A stretch of 64,000 nucleotides of DNA from Micromonospora citrea (GCF_900090315.1 NZ_FMHZ01000002.1:4062501-4126500), one strand, 5' to 3'. Counted from the first letter of the stretch, positions 1 through 8,793 are shown. Program-made: numbers and translations. The notes: generated by a model from the sequence alone, not told the origin.

Positions 1-474
1 GTCCACGTCGGGGCGGATCTCGTCGGCGGCGACGGCGGCGTCGAGAAGCTGGTCGCAGACCGGGACGAGCCGGTCGAGGAAGTAGGCGTGCAGGGTCTGG
101 AAGGCGGCGTCGTCGGACTGTAGCGCTGCGGCGAGACCGTGCTTGGTGACCAGGAAGTCGACGAAGAGGTGGATCCACTTCGCCAGGGCGGCGTGCGGTG
201 TGTCGCTGCCGGCCAGTAGGGCCGGCCCCGCCTCGGCGCACGCCTCGATCTGGTGCCGGTAGACGGCGACGATGAGGTCGGCTCGGGTGGGAAAGTGGCG
301 GTAGATCGTGCCCACGCCGACGCCCGCCCTGACGGCGATGTCCCGCACGGGCACGTCGACGCCGGAGGTGACGAACGCCGCGGCGGCAGCGTCGAGCAGG
401 GCCCTCTCGTTGCGCCGGGCGTCGGCCCGCTTGCGCGGGACCGGTTGCTCCGAGCCGCTGTCGATGTCGGCCAA
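1..474 (-). CDS. TetR-family transcriptional regulator (3' end cut by window)
   Basis: The first 158 residues of a TetR-type repressor are present; the gene runs off the left edge. The helix-turn-helix lies at about residues 43-62 (VRDIAVRAGVGVGTIYRHF), followed by the start of the all-helical ligand domain. The start is a TTG at 474 with GGAGG eight bases upstream; no ATG or GTG fits better. It is divergent from an aldo/keto reductase at 620, and two near-identical palindromes lie between them. I infer that it represses itself and the reductase and is released by a small electrophile or carbonyl compound. The ligand is unknown. Confidence 0.88.
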   Translation of the reverse strand, partial: MADIDSGSEQPVPRKRADARRNERALLDAAAAAFVTSGVDVPVRDIAVRAGVGVGTIYRHFPTRADLIVAVYRHQIEACAEAGPALLAGSDTPHAALAKWIHLFVDFLVTKHGLAAALQSDDAAFQTLHAYFLDRLVPVCDQLLDAAVAADEIRPDVD

Positions 475-505
475 TCGGGTTACCTCCGTCACTCCAGTTG
501 GCATC

Positions 506-547
506 CGGAACGACGTTCCGTATGTTGGTTATCGGAACAACGTTCCG
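506..547. promoter_or_regulatory. Twin palindromic operators in the TetR/reductase divergent promoter
   Basis: Two 15-bp palindromes, CGGAACGACGTTCCG (506-520) and CGGAACAACGTTCCG (533-547), share the arms CGGAAC/GTTCCG and are 27 bp apart centre to centre. Their place between a TetR gene and its divergent neighbour makes them the likely TetR binding sites. A TTGACC at 549-554 could be a -35 for the reductase. Confidence 0.75.
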
Positions 548-619
548 CTTGACCAGCGTACTGACCGGCCGGGCTACCACCAAACCGGGTACCGCCGGAC
601 GTCCCCAAGGAGAACAGTC

Positions 620-1639
620 ATGCAGTACCGCACGTTGGGCCGCACTGGTGTGCAGGTCAGCACCCTCGTACTCGGCGCGATGAACTTCGGCAGGATCGGC
701 AACACCACCCAGGAGGAAGCCACCGCCATCGTCGACGGCGCGCTAGAGGCGGGGATCAACCTCATCGACACCGCCGACGCCTACAGCGGCGGCCAGTCCG
801 AGGAGATGGTCGGCAAGGCCATCGCCGGCCGCCGGGACGACGTGGTCCTGGCCACCAAGGCGACCCTGCCGATGGGCGACGAGCGCAACCAGCGGGGCGG
901 CTCGCGCCGCTGGCTGGTCACCGCGCTGGAAAACAGCCTGCGCCGCCTCGGCGTCGACCACGTCGACCTGTACCAGATGCACCGCTGGGATCCGACGACC
1001 AGCGACGACGAGACGCTGTCGGCGCTGACGGACCTGCAGCGCGCGGGAAAGATCCGCTACTTCGGCTCCTCGACCTTCCCGGCCTACCGCATCGTGCAGG
1101 CGCAGTGGGCCGCCCGCGAGGGACGTCTGAGCCGTTACGTGACCGAGCAGCCGAACTACTCGATCCTGCAGCGCGGCATCGAGACCCACGTGCTGCCCGC
1201 GACGCAGGAGTACGGCATGGGCGTGCTCGCCTGGAGCCCGCTGGCGTCGGGCTGGCTGTCCGGCGCGATCCGTGCCGGCCAGGAGATCAGCACGAACCGC
1301 GCGCGCTTCATGCAGCAGCGCTACGACATCAGTGTCCCCGCCAACCGCGCCAAGCTCGACGCCGTCGAGCGGCTCGCCACAGTTGCCGACGAGGCTGGCC
1401 TCAGCTTGATCCAACTCGCGCTCGGCTTCGTCACCGCGCACCCGGGCGTGACCAGCGCGATCATCGGCCCCCGCACGATGGACCACCTCCGCTCGCAGCT
1501 CGCCGCGGCGGACACGGTGCTCTCGGCCGACGTGCTGGACGCGATCGACGCGATCGTGGCTCCCGGCGTCGACCTCGCCGCCCACGAGAAGAACGACACC
1601 CCGCCCGCTCTGCTCGAGCCGGCGCTGCGCCGCCGCTGA
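620..1639 (+). CDS. Aldo/keto reductase
   Basis: A 339-residue NADPH-dependent aldo/keto reductase with the (beta/alpha)8 fold. The catalytic tetrad can be read as Asp50, Tyr55 (DTADAY), Lys80 (VVLATK) and His121 (YQMHRWD). The C-terminal half carries the usual cofactor-binding pattern (SAIIGPRTMDHLR). The ATG at 620 is chosen because AAGGAG lies seven bases upstream and the protein then begins at the family's first beta strand (MQYRTLGRTG). It is single-gene, divergent from the TetR regulator, and probably induced by the compound that regulator senses. The physiological substrate cannot be told from sequence. Confidence 0.93.
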   Translation: MQYRTLGRTGVQVSTLVLGAMNFGRIGNTTQEEATAIVDGALEAGINLIDTADAYSGGQSEEMVGKAIAGRRDDVVLATKATLPMGDERNQRGGSRRWLVTALENSLRRLGVDHVDLYQMHRWDPTTSDDETLSALTDLQRAGKIRYFGSSTFPAYRIVQAQWAAREGRLSRYVTEQPNYSILQRGIETHVLPATQEYGMGVLAWSPLASGWLSGAIRAGQEISTNRARFMQQRYDISVPANRAKLDAVERLATVADEAGLSLIQLALGFVTAHPGVTSAIIGPRTMDHLRSQLAAADTVLSADVLDAIDAIVAPGVDLAAHEKNDTPPALLEPALRRR

Positions 1640-2047
1640 TCACTCGGCACGTCGGTGACCGGGCGGCTGCGCCTTCATCGCCGCCAGCTCGTGCCGTGTC
1701 CACCAACGTTCACCGGTGTCCGGCGGGGTGTTGTGGATCCTCGCCGTGTGGGCGCCCCACCAACGGTTGGTGGGGCGGGCCACCGCGGGCCGAACTGACC
1801 CTCGCGCCGCTGGGTGGGCGGCGGGGGTCACGCCGGGACCGGCCGGCGCCGGGAAGGTGCCGGCCAGCTCGACGGTGCGTGACCATCCCGGGCACTGGCA
1901 GGGCCCGGACCCTCACCCGCCGCGTACACCGTGGTCGGATCCTCGGCGGTCACGGTCGAGGAACAGCCGGCCGCCCTCGCCCAGCAGGGTGACCGAGCGG
2001 ACCGTGGACGCGCTCGCCCGGGCGGACATTCGTCGCGGGCGGGCGGG
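1640..2047. other. Gene-free stretch, possibly holding a degraded reading frame
   Basis: This 408-bp gap lies between the convergent reductase and dinG genes. It holds a perfect hairpin at 1753-1777. On the minus strand, roughly 1985-1640, one frame has a coding-like look: it ends in a segment with RWWTRHELAAM, similar in style to the end of Nudix hydrolases, but no start, ribosome site or full domain is present. I can support no intact gene. Confidence 0.4.
1753..1777. terminator. Perfect inverted repeat downstream of the reductase
   Basis: CGCCCCACCAAC at 1753-1764 and its exact complement at 1766-1777 flank a single centre base, giving a stem of about 9-10 bp once a loop forms. It is 114 bp after the reductase stop. 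There is no U-tract, so termination is only a guess; it could also be a protein-binding site. Confidence 0.45.
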
Positions 2048-4216
2048 TCAGGTCCTGGCGAGGCGTTCGAGGGCGCCGCGGGCGACCTCCGGCCGGGTGG
2101 TGTACCAGAACGGCGGCAGCGAGCGGCGCAGGAACGCCCCGTAGCCGCGCGCCGTCTCCAGGCGTGAGTCGAGCACCGCTACCACGCCCTTGTCGCCGGT
2201 CGACCGGATCAGGCGACCCACCCCCTGGGCCAGCCGGACGGCCGCGATCGGCACGCTGACCGCGGCGAAACCGGACCCGCCGCCCGCGTCCACCGCCGCC
2301 GCCCGGGCCGCCGCGAGCGGCTCGTCGGGTCGGGGGAACGGCAGCCGGTCGATGACCACGAGCTGGCAGGAGTCGCCGGGCACGTCGACGCCCTGCCACA
2401 GCGACATCACGCCGAACAGGCAGCTCTCCCGCTCCTCCCGGAACCGGCGTACCAGCAGCGGCAGCGCCTCCTCGCCCTGCAGCAGGACGGGCAGGTCGGT
2501 CCGCGCGCGCAGCAGCTCCGCCGCCTGCTGCGCGGCCCGCCGGGAGGAGAAGAGGCCGAGCGTACGGCCGCCGAGCGCGGTCACCAGCGCGAGCAGCTCC
2601 TCGCCGGCCGCGTCGGGCAGCCCGGAGACGCTGGGCCGGGGCAGGTGCGCGGCGACGTAGAGGATGCCCTGCCGCGCGTAGTCGAACGGCGAGCCGACGT
2701 CGAGCGAACGCCACCCGGGCCCCGAGGTCGCCGGCGCCCCCGGTGTGCCGGTCGCCGGCCCGGCCTCGGCCGCCGGCGCGTCCCCCGTGCGGCCCGCCTG
2801 GTCGGTGCGGCCGGCGGAGCGGGCGGCCAGGGCGGCGGCGGCCGGTGACGGCGGGTCGGCCGGGGGCGCTTCGAGCCCGAGGGCGCGCGCCACCGTGTCG
2901 AACCGGCCGCCCAACGTCAGGGTCGCCGAGGTGGCGACCACGGTGCGCTCGTCGTACAGGTGGGTGGCGAGGGTGCCGGCGACCGACAGCGGCGCGACCA
3001 CGAGCGCGCGACGGCCGGAGTTGTCGTTCTTCTCCACCCAGGCCACGTCGTGGTCGGCCTCCTCCAGCAGCCGCTGGGCGGTGGTGGAGAGCTCGTCGAG
3101 GACCGCCTTGGCCTGCTGCTTGCGCACCGGGTCGGGGTCGTCGGCCTTGATCTCGCCGATGCCGTCGAGCGCCGCCCGGGTGGCCGCGTCGAGCAGGGTG
3201 CACGCCTCGCGCAGCGCGGGCGGCAGGCCGGAGGTGATCCGCCCGGCCGGTGCCTCGGCCAGCCCGACCGCCAGGGCGTCGCCGGCCGCGGTGAGCGAAT
3301 CGGCGGTCTCCGGGCGCAGCAGCGGGCGGGCCCGCTTCGCGGAGCGGTCGATCAGCTCCGGCACCAGCTCGGCCTGCGCGGCCGAGGAGACCCGGTCGGC
3401 CAGCTCGTGCGCCTCGTCAACGATGAGCAGCTTGTGCGGCGGCACGATGTGCCGGCCGGCGAGCATGTCCACGGCCAGCAGGCTGTGGTTGGTGACGACG
3501 ATGTCCGCCTCGCGGGCCCGGGCGCGGGACGCCTCGGCGAAGCACTCCGCCCCGAACGGGCAGCGGGTCGCCCCGACGCACTCCCGCGCCGGCATGGAGA
3601 CCAGCCGCCAGGCCTGGTCGTCGACGCCCGGGTCCAGCTCGTCGCGGTCGCCGGTGTCGGTCTTCTCCGCCCAGTCGCGCAGCCGCTGGATCTGCTTGCC
3701 GAGCCGGCCCGCCTCGCCGAGCCATCGGGTGCCGCCGCCCGGGCGCTGCGGCGGGGCGTCGAAGAGGGTGTCCTCCGGCTCGTCCTCCGTCGAGTTGTCC
3801 AGCCGGGCCAGGCAGAGGTAGTGGTGCCGTCCCTTGAGGACGGCGAAGGTGGGCCGGCGGCCGAGCACCGGCTCCACGGCGTCGGCGAGCCGCGGCAGGT
3901 CGTGGTCGACCAGTTGGGACTGCAACGCCAGGGTGGCCGTCGAGACCACCACCGGGCCGTCCACGGTCAGTGCCGGGGTGAGGTAGGCCAGCGACTTGCC
4001 GGTGCCCGTGCCGGCCTGCACGAGCAGGTGCTCGCGCGCCTGCACGCACTCCTCGATCGCGGTCGCCATCTGCTGCTGGCCGGGGCGCGCGGCACCGCCC
4101 GGCACCGCGCCGACCGCGGCGGCGAGCAGCTCGGCCCCGCTCGGCCGGGCGCCGCGCCGCCGGCTTCCGGTGCGGGGCGAGGGGGCGGCGGAACCGGTGG
4201 CGAGGCGCGGAGTCAC
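2048..4216 (-). CDS. dinG: ATP-dependent DNA helicase, DinG/XPD-like
   Basis: A 722-residue superfamily 2 helicase of the DinG/YoaA type, which unwinds DNA 5' to 3' and acts in replication and repair. Walker A is AGTGTGKS (68-75) and the DEAH box is 267-270. The four cysteines that bind a 4Fe-4S cluster in this family are present at 135, 213, 219 and 225. The late motif QGVGRLIRS is near the C-terminus. A low-complexity insert (around residues 450-500, rich in A, P and G) separates the helicase halves. The GTG start at 4216 is supported by TACCGT six bases upstream, a leaderless-type promoter. Confidence 0.92.
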   Translation of the reverse strand: MTPRLATGSAAPSPRTGSRRRGARPSGAELLAAAVGAVPGGAARPGQQQMATAIEECVQAREHLLVQAGTGTGKSLAYLTPALTVDGPVVVSTATLALQSQLVDHDLPRLADAVEPVLGRRPTFAVLKGRHHYLCLARLDNSTEDEPEDTLFDAPPQRPGGGTRWLGEAGRLGKQIQRLRDWAEKTDTGDRDELDPGVDDQAWRLVSMPARECVGATRCPFGAECFAEASRARAREADIVVTNHSLLAVDMLAGRHIVPPHKLLIVDEAHELADRVSSAAQAELVPELIDRSAKRARPLLRPETADSLTAAGDALAVGLAEAPAGRITSGLPPALREACTLLDAATRAALDGIGEIKADDPDPVRKQQAKAVLDELSTTAQRLLEEADHDVAWVEKNDNSGRRALVVAPLSVAGTLATHLYDERTVVATSATLTLGGRFDTVARALGLEAPPADPPSPAAAALAARSAGRTDQAGRTGDAPAAEAGPATGTPGAPATSGPGWRSLDVGSPFDYARQGILYVAAHLPRPSVSGLPDAAGEELLALVTALGGRTLGLFSSRRAAQQAAELLRARTDLPVLLQGEEALPLLVRRFREERESCLFGVMSLWQGVDVPGDSCQLVVIDRLPFPRPDEPLAAARAAAVDAGGGSGFAAVSVPIAAVRLAQGVGRLIRSTGDKGVVAVLDSRLETARGYGAFLRRSLPPFWYTTRPEVARGALERLART

Positions 4217-4222
4217 CGTGCG

Positions 4223-4228
4223 ACGGTA
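4223..4228 (-). promoter_or_regulatory. -10 hexamer for dinG
   Basis: TACCGT on the minus strand lies six bases before the GTG of dinG. The RNA probably starts at or next to the start codon. Confidence 0.55.
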
Positions 4229-4340
4229 CCCGTCGGCGCCGACACCGGCCGCGCGGATCCGGGCGTGGCGTCGTCACGGAACGGATTCCCGTGGCCCCGG
4301 TCCGGTTACCGCCGTGCGGCGACGGATGGGCGGAATCGGC

Positions 4341-4346
4341 TAGGGT
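4341..4346 (+). promoter_or_regulatory. -10 hexamer for the DUF402 gene
   Basis: TAGGGT lies seven bases before the ATG at 4354, with no Shine-Dalgarno sequence between. This fits a leaderless transcript. Confidence 0.6.
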
Positions 4347-4353
4347 GCGACTC

Positions 4354-4860
4354 ATGCCGAGCGACGTGGTCCGCGTGATCTACCGCAAGTACGACGGCAG
4401 CGCCCACCGCGACTACCCGGCCCGCCGTCTCGCCGAGGACGACCTCGGCGTCTGGCTCGGCGTGACCGAGGGCACGAAGTCGGTCTACCACGGCAGGCCG
4501 TCGGTCGAGCAGATCCCGTTCGTGCTCCTGGTGCCGCACCAGGGCTGGTGGACCGGCATGTTCAACCCGCCGCCGCGGACCAGCGAGGTCTACTGCGACA
4601 TCGCCAGCCCGGCCCGCTGGGAGAACGACGACACCGTCCACCTGATCGACCTGGACCTGGACGTGGTGCGCCGCCGGGCCACCGGTGCGGTGGAGCTGCG
4701 CGACGAGGACGAGTTCGCCGAGCACCGGGTCCGCTACGGCTACCCGGACGACGTGGTGGCCGAGGCCGAGGCCGCCGCGCGGTGGCTCCTCGGCGCGCTC
4801 GGCGACGGCACCGAGCCGTTCGCCACGTCGTACCGCAAGTGGCTGGCCCTGGTGCTCTGA
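4354..4860 (+). CDS. DUF402-family protein
   Basis: A 168-residue protein of the DUF402 fold. Members act on nucleoside di- or triphosphates or sit in tRNA and RNase-linked proteins. The family signature is clear in the C-terminal half: WENDDTVHLIDLDLDVVRR followed by DEDEFAEHRVRYGYP. These acidic residues bind metal in characterised relatives. The protein is soluble, with no signal peptide. It stands between dinG and polyphosphate kinase 2 without an operon link. The exact substrate is unknown; phosphatase activity is an inference from the family. Confidence 0.85.
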   Translation: MPSDVVRVIYRKYDGSAHRDYPARRLAEDDLGVWLGVTEGTKSVYHGRPSVEQIPFVLLVPHQGWWTGMFNPPPRTSEVYCDIASPARWENDDTVHLIDLDLDVVRRRATGAVELRDEDEFAEHRVRYGYPDDVVAEAEAAARWLLGALGDGTEPFATSYRKWLALVL

Positions 4861-4986
4861 GCCCGGCGGCGGGCGGCCCCGCGCCGGTGTTCGGCGCGAG
4901 GGCCCGCACCGGACCTCCCGCCGCCCGTACCCGCACCATTCTCCGCTCGACGGGCGGTGCCGGCGGGGGTGGGTGATGATCCGGGG

Positions 4987-5949
4987 ATGGGAGCGACTGG
5001 CGAAGCGGGCGTTGTCGGGCCGGTCGGCGGGACCGTGCGGGAGTTGCTGCGGGTCGCGCCGGGTGGGACGGTGGATCTCGGGGCCGTGGACCCGGGGTCG
5101 ACGCCCGGGCTGCCCGGGCCGGAGGTGACCGGCGAGCGGCGCAAGGACTGGGCCCGCCGCCAGGTCGAGCTGGTCGGCGCGGAGCTGGGCCGGCAGCAGG
5201 AGATGCTGTTCGCCGACGCGCAGGCGCGGGCGGCGGGCGGCCCCGCCGGCGGCGCCGGGCACCGCGTGCTGCTCGTGCTGCAGGCGATGGACTGCGGCGG
5301 CAAGGACGGCACGATCAAGCGGGTCGCGGGCGCCATGAACCCGCTCGGCCTGCACATCCGCTCGTTCGGCCCGCCCACCCCCGAGGAGCTGCGGCACGAC
5401 TTCCTGTGGCGGATCCGGCGGGCGCTCCCGCCGCCTGGGTACGTGGGGGTCTTCAACCGCTCCCACTACGAGGACGTGCTGGTCGCGCGCGTAGACTCGC
5501 TGGTGCCGGAGCGGGTCTGGCAGGCCCGGTACGACGAGATCAACGCGTTCGAGCGGGAGCAGGCGGCCGCCGGGGTGACCCTGGTCAAGGTGATGCTGCA
5601 CATCTCGTACGCGGAGCAGGGGCGGCGGCTGCTGGAGCGGCTGTCCGACCCCCGCAAGCACTGGAAGTACAACCCCTCCGACGTCGACGCCCGCGCCCGC
5701 TGGGCCGACTACCAGGCCGCGTACGCCGAGGCCATGGGCCGCTGCGGCACGGACGCCGCGCCCTGGCACGTGGTGCCGGCGGACCGCAAGTGGTACCGCG
5801 ACTGGGCGGTCGCACACCTGCTCAGGGAGACGTTCGACACTCTCGATCTGGGGTATCCGCCTGCCGGTTTCGACGTTCGGCGGGAACGGGAGCGGCTGCT
5901 GGGAACCGAGGGAAACGCCGCAGGTGAACGGCAGGTGAACGACCGGTGA
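4987..5949 (+). CDS. ppk2: Polyphosphate kinase 2 family protein
   Basis: A 320-residue PPK2, which transfers phosphate between polyphosphate and nucleotides, usually making NDPs or NTPs from polyphosphate. The P-loop-like motif MDCGGKDGT is at 101-109, and the lid/Walker B segment FNRSHYEDVLVARV follows about 50 residues later. Single-domain PPK2 proteins of this size often phosphorylate AMP or ADP; which one is not decidable here. The ATG at 4987 is preceded at six bases by GATGAT, a plausible leaderless -10. A GTG at 4957 is in frame but less likely. The end of the gene overlaps a PHO box, so the locus is tied to phosphate control. Confidence 0.92.
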   Translation: MGATGEAGVVGPVGGTVRELLRVAPGGTVDLGAVDPGSTPGLPGPEVTGERRKDWARRQVELVGAELGRQQEMLFADAQARAAGGPAGGAGHRVLLVLQAMDCGGKDGTIKRVAGAMNPLGLHIRSFGPPTPEELRHDFLWRIRRALPPPGYVGVFNRSHYEDVLVARVDSLVPERVWQARYDEINAFEREQAAAGVTLVKVMLHISYAEQGRRLLERLSDPRKHWKYNPSDVDARARWADYQAAYAEAMGRCGTDAAPWHVVPADRKWYRDWAVAHLLRETFDTLDLGYPPAGFDVRRERERLLGTEGNAAGERQVNDR

Positions 5950-5951
5950 AT
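5923..5951. promoter_or_regulatory. PHO box: three GGTGAAC-type units with 11-bp period
   Basis: GGTGAAC at 5923-5929 and 5934-5940 and GGTGAAT at 5945-5951 are exactly 11 bp apart. This matches the direct-repeat PHO box bound by PhoP of Streptomyces (GTTCACC on the other strand). The array overlaps the ppk2 stop codon. It lies upstream of a possible promoter (GAATTC at 5977, TAGCAT at 6000-6005) for the DUF47-PiT pair. Confidence 0.75.
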
Positions 5952-6067
5952 GTGGCCCGACCAGGGGGAGGCCGCCGAATTCGCGGTTCTGCCGTTTCCT
6001 AGCATTCCCAGGCGGGCACCCCTCCGGGCGGCCGCCACCCTTCCACCGACACGACGAGGTCCGTGCT

Positions 6068-6694
6068 GTGAAGTTTTCCTTCCGCCCGAACGAGGGCGCC
6101 TTCTACGAGCTCTTCACCAGGGCCGCGCAGAACCTGGTGAAGGGCACCGAACTGCTCAACGAGCTGGCCCTCCCCGGAGTCGAGGTGCAGTCGGTCAGCG
6201 AGCGGCTCACCGAGGTGGAGCACGACAGCGACCAGATCACCCACGAGCTCTACAAGAAGATCAACTCCACCTTCATCACGCCGTTCGACCGCGAGGACAT
6301 CTACCGCCTCGGCTCGCTGCTCGACGACGTGATGGACCACCTCGAAGCGGTCGGCAACCTGCTCTACCTCTACGGGCTGACGAAGATCCCGTCGCTGCCC
6401 CGGGAGATGCACGAGCTGATCAACGTCCTCGACGCGCAGGCGAAGCTGACGGCCGACGCGATGCCGCGGCTGAAGTCGATGAAGGACCTCGAGGACTACT
6501 GGATCGAGTGCAACCGCCTGGAGAACGAGGGCGACCAGGCGTACCGGATGCTGCTGGTCCGCCTCTTCTCCGGCGAGTACGACGCGCTGACCGTGCTCAA
6601 GATGAAGGAGGTCGCCGACGAGCTGGAGGCGGCCTGCGACTCCTTCGAGCACGTGGCCAACACCGTCGAGACCATCGCGGTCAAGGAGTCCTGA
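6068..6694 (+). CDS. DUF47 family phosphate transport accessory protein
   Basis: A 208-residue, all-helical PhoU-like protein (DUF47/TIGR00153). Family members sit next to PiT transporters and are thought to control them or to bind metal. Acid-rich helices are visible, including EHDSDQITHELY and FEHVANTVE, like the metal-binding repeats of PhoU. The GTG at 6068 has GAGG about nine bases upstream. The PiT transporter begins four bases after its stop, so the two form an operon. A PHO box about 120 bp upstream suggests induction or repression by RegX3. Confidence 0.92.
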   Translation: MKFSFRPNEGAFYELFTRAAQNLVKGTELLNELALPGVEVQSVSERLTEVEHDSDQITHELYKKINSTFITPFDREDIYRLGSLLDDVMDHLEAVGNLLYLYGLTKIPSLPREMHELINVLDAQAKLTADAMPRLKSMKDLEDYWIECNRLENEGDQAYRMLLVRLFSGEYDALTVLKMKEVADELEAACDSFEHVANTVETIAVKES

Positions 6695-6698
6695 TCCT

Positions 6699-7703
6699 GT
6701 GAGTCCCGAACTCATCGCCGTGCTGGCGGTGATCGCGGTGGCGTTGGCGTTCGACTACACCAACGGCTTCCACGACGCCGCCAACGCGATCGCGACCAGC
6801 ATCTCCACCCGGGCGCTGACACCCCGGGTGGCCCTGGCCATGGCGGCCGTCGGCAACTTCATCGGCGCCCACTTCGGCGCCGAGGTGGCCAAGACCGTCG
6901 GCAGCGGCCTGGTGAAGCTACCCACCGGGCAGGCCAGCCTCGGCATCGTCTTCGCGGGCGTGATCGGCGCGATCGTGTGGAACCTGGTCACCTGGTACTT
7001 CGGCCTGCCGTCGTCCTCGTCGCACGCGCTGATCGGCGGCCTGGTCGGCTCGACCGTCGCCGCGTCCGGCACGGTCCTGTGGACCGGCATCGGGGAGAGC
7101 GTGATCATCCCGATGGTGCTCTCGCCGATGGTCGGCTTCGTGCTCGGGTACATCGTCATGATCGCCGTGCAGTGGATCTTCCGGAAGGGGCACCCGGGCA
7201 AGCTCAACCGGGGCTTCCGCTGGGCGCAGACCGCGTCGGCCGCCGCCATGTCCGTCGGCCACGGCATGCAGGACGCCGCGAAGACCATCGGCATCGTGGT
7301 GCTCGCCCTCTACGTCGGCGGCTACCAGGACGACCCGGGCTTCATCCCGGAGTGGGCGTTCTGGACCTCGGCGGCCGTGCTGGCCGCCGGCACGTACGCC
7401 GGTGGGTGGCGGATCATCCGGACGCTGGGCCGGAAGATCATCGACCTGAAGCCGCCGGAGGGCTTCGCCGCCGAGACCGTCGCCAGCGGCGTGCTCTACT
7501 TCAACGCGCTGGTCCTCGGTGCCCCGATCTCGACCACCCACACGATCACCTCGGCGATCATGGGTGTCGGCGCCACCAAGCGGCTCTCCGCCGTGCGGTG
7601 GGGCGTGGCCGGCAACATCGTCGGGGCGTGGATCCTCACCTTCCCGGCCGCCGGCTCGATCGGCGCCCTGATGTACTTCCTGGTCCGCCCGCTCTTCAGC
7701 TGA
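6699..7703 (+). CDS. pit: PiT-family inorganic phosphate transporter
   Basis: A 334-residue membrane permease that brings phosphate, probably as a metal-phosphate complex, into the cell with protons. The inverted-repeat signature of the family appears twice: DYTNGFHDAANAIATS near residues 17-32, and SVGHGMQDAAKTIG near residue 185. About ten hydrophobic segments can be counted. The GTG start follows AAGGAG by ten bases, four bases after the DUF47 gene. A perfect 23-bp hairpin ends the transcript. With the Pst system nearby, the cell has both low- and high-affinity uptake. Confidence 0.95.
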   Translation: MSPELIAVLAVIAVALAFDYTNGFHDAANAIATSISTRALTPRVALAMAAVGNFIGAHFGAEVAKTVGSGLVKLPTGQASLGIVFAGVIGAIVWNLVTWYFGLPSSSSHALIGGLVGSTVAASGTVLWTGIGESVIIPMVLSPMVGFVLGYIVMIAVQWIFRKGHPGKLNRGFRWAQTASAAAMSVGHGMQDAAKTIGIVVLALYVGGYQDDPGFIPEWAFWTSAAVLAAGTYAGGWRIIRTLGRKIIDLKPPEGFAAETVASGVLYFNALVLGAPISTTHTITSAIMGVGATKRLSAVRWGVAGNIVGAWILTFPAAGSIGALMYFLVRPLFS

Positions 7704-7707
7704 GCCG

Positions 7708-7756
7708 CGCGAGGAGGCTCCGCCGACGCCCCAGGCGTCGGCGGAGCCTCCTCGCG
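7708..7756. terminator. Bidirectional terminator between pit and the oxidoreductase
   Basis: A perfect stem of 22-23 bp (left arm 7708-7730, right arm 7734-7756) with a 3-base loop lies between two convergent genes. No U-run follows, as is common in high-GC actinobacteria. Confidence 0.85.
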
Positions 7757-7765
7757 TGCCCGCCG

Positions 7766-8734
7766 TCAGGCGTAGGAGACGCCGATCCGGGCGCGGATGT
7801 CGTCGAGCAGCGCCATCACCTCCAGGGTGGCGGAGTGCGGCACCAGGGGGCTCTCCGCCAGGCCCTCGGCCAGGCAGCGCTGGACCTCGGCGGCCTCGTA
7901 CTGGTAGCCGCCGCCGACCAGCTCGCCGGTGATCGTCTCCGGCTCCGCACCGGCCCGGTGCAGGGTCACCGCGCCGGGCCGGAAGAACGGCTCGGGCAGG
8001 TCGATCCGGCCGGACGTGCCGGTGACGGAGGCGACCAGCGGGGTCGCCCCGACCATGCCGCAGCTCAACGTGGCGACCGCGCCCGAGTCGTAGCCGAGGA
8101 CGATCCCGGTGTTCTCGTCCACCCCCTCGGGGCTCAGCTTCGCCCAGGCCCGGACGTGGTCGGGCACCCCGAGCAGCAGGTGGGCCAGGCTGACCGGGTA
8201 GACGCCGAGGTCGAGCAGGGCGCCGCCGCCGAGGGCGCGGGCCCGCATCCGGTGCTCCGGCGGGAACGGCCCGGCCGCCCCGAAGTCGGCCCGGACGCCG
8301 GTCACCGCACCGATCGCGCCGTCGGCCACCAGCTCGCAGACCCGGCGTACGAGCGGGTTGGTCCGCATCCACATGGCCTCCATCAGGAAGACCCCGGCCG
8401 CGCGGGCGGCCTCGACCAGCTCGACGCTCGTCGCCAGGTCGAGCGTGAACGGCTTCTCCAGCAGCACCGCCCGGCCGGCCCGCAGGCAGGTCAGGGCCGC
8501 CTCGTGGTGGGCGGCGTGCGGGGTGGCGACGTAGACGACGTCCAGGTCGTCGTCCGCGGCCAGTTCCGCCCAGGAGGCGTACGCCCGTGGCACGCCGTGC
8601 CGGCGCGCGAACCGCTCCGCGCTCTCGGCGGTCCGCGAGCCGACGGCCGTGAGTTCGGCTCCCGGCACCAGCCGGAGGTCCTCGGCGAAGCGGGCGGCGA
8701 TGTGGCCGGTGGCCAGGATGCCCCAACGAGTCAT
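7766..8734 (-). CDS. Gfo/Idh/MocA-family oxidoreductase
   Basis: A 322-residue NAD(P)-dependent sugar or diol dehydrogenase-like protein. The N-terminal Rossmann strand is MTRWGILATGHIAARFAEDL, although the usual GxGxxG is altered. The EKP motif typical of the family occurs in LLEKPFTLD at about residue 95. The C-terminal half is the alpha/beta domain that binds the substrate. The ATG at 8734 is chosen over an upstream extension because TAGCGT stands seven bases before it. It is divergent from the Nudix gene and has no operon partner, so the substrate is open. Confidence 0.88.
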   Translation of the reverse strand: MTRWGILATGHIAARFAEDLRLVPGAELTAVGSRTAESAERFARRHGVPRAYASWAELAADDDLDVVYVATPHAAHHEAALTCLRAGRAVLLEKPFTLDLATSVELVEAARAAGVFLMEAMWMRTNPLVRRVCELVADGAIGAVTGVRADFGAAGPFPPEHRMRARALGGGALLDLGVYPVSLAHLLLGVPDHVRAWAKLSPEGVDENTGIVLGYDSGAVATLSCGMVGATPLVASVTGTSGRIDLPEPFFRPGAVTLHRAGAEPETITGELVGGGYQYEAAEVQRCLAEGLAESPLVPHSATLEVMALLDDIRARIGVSYA

Positions 8735-8793
8735 GGCGGCCACGCTAGCGAAGATCACCGGACGGCAGGGCGGGCGATCCACCCGTCGGGAAC

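Noticed and set aside
308..619. N-terminal extension of the reductase from 308
   Set aside because: It would run through the operators and tetR. The ATG at 620 has a good ribosome site and the family N-terminus.
2960..4378. Long plus-strand open frame opposite dinG
   Set aside because: Antisense frames stay open in high-GC genes; the dinG frame has clear motifs.
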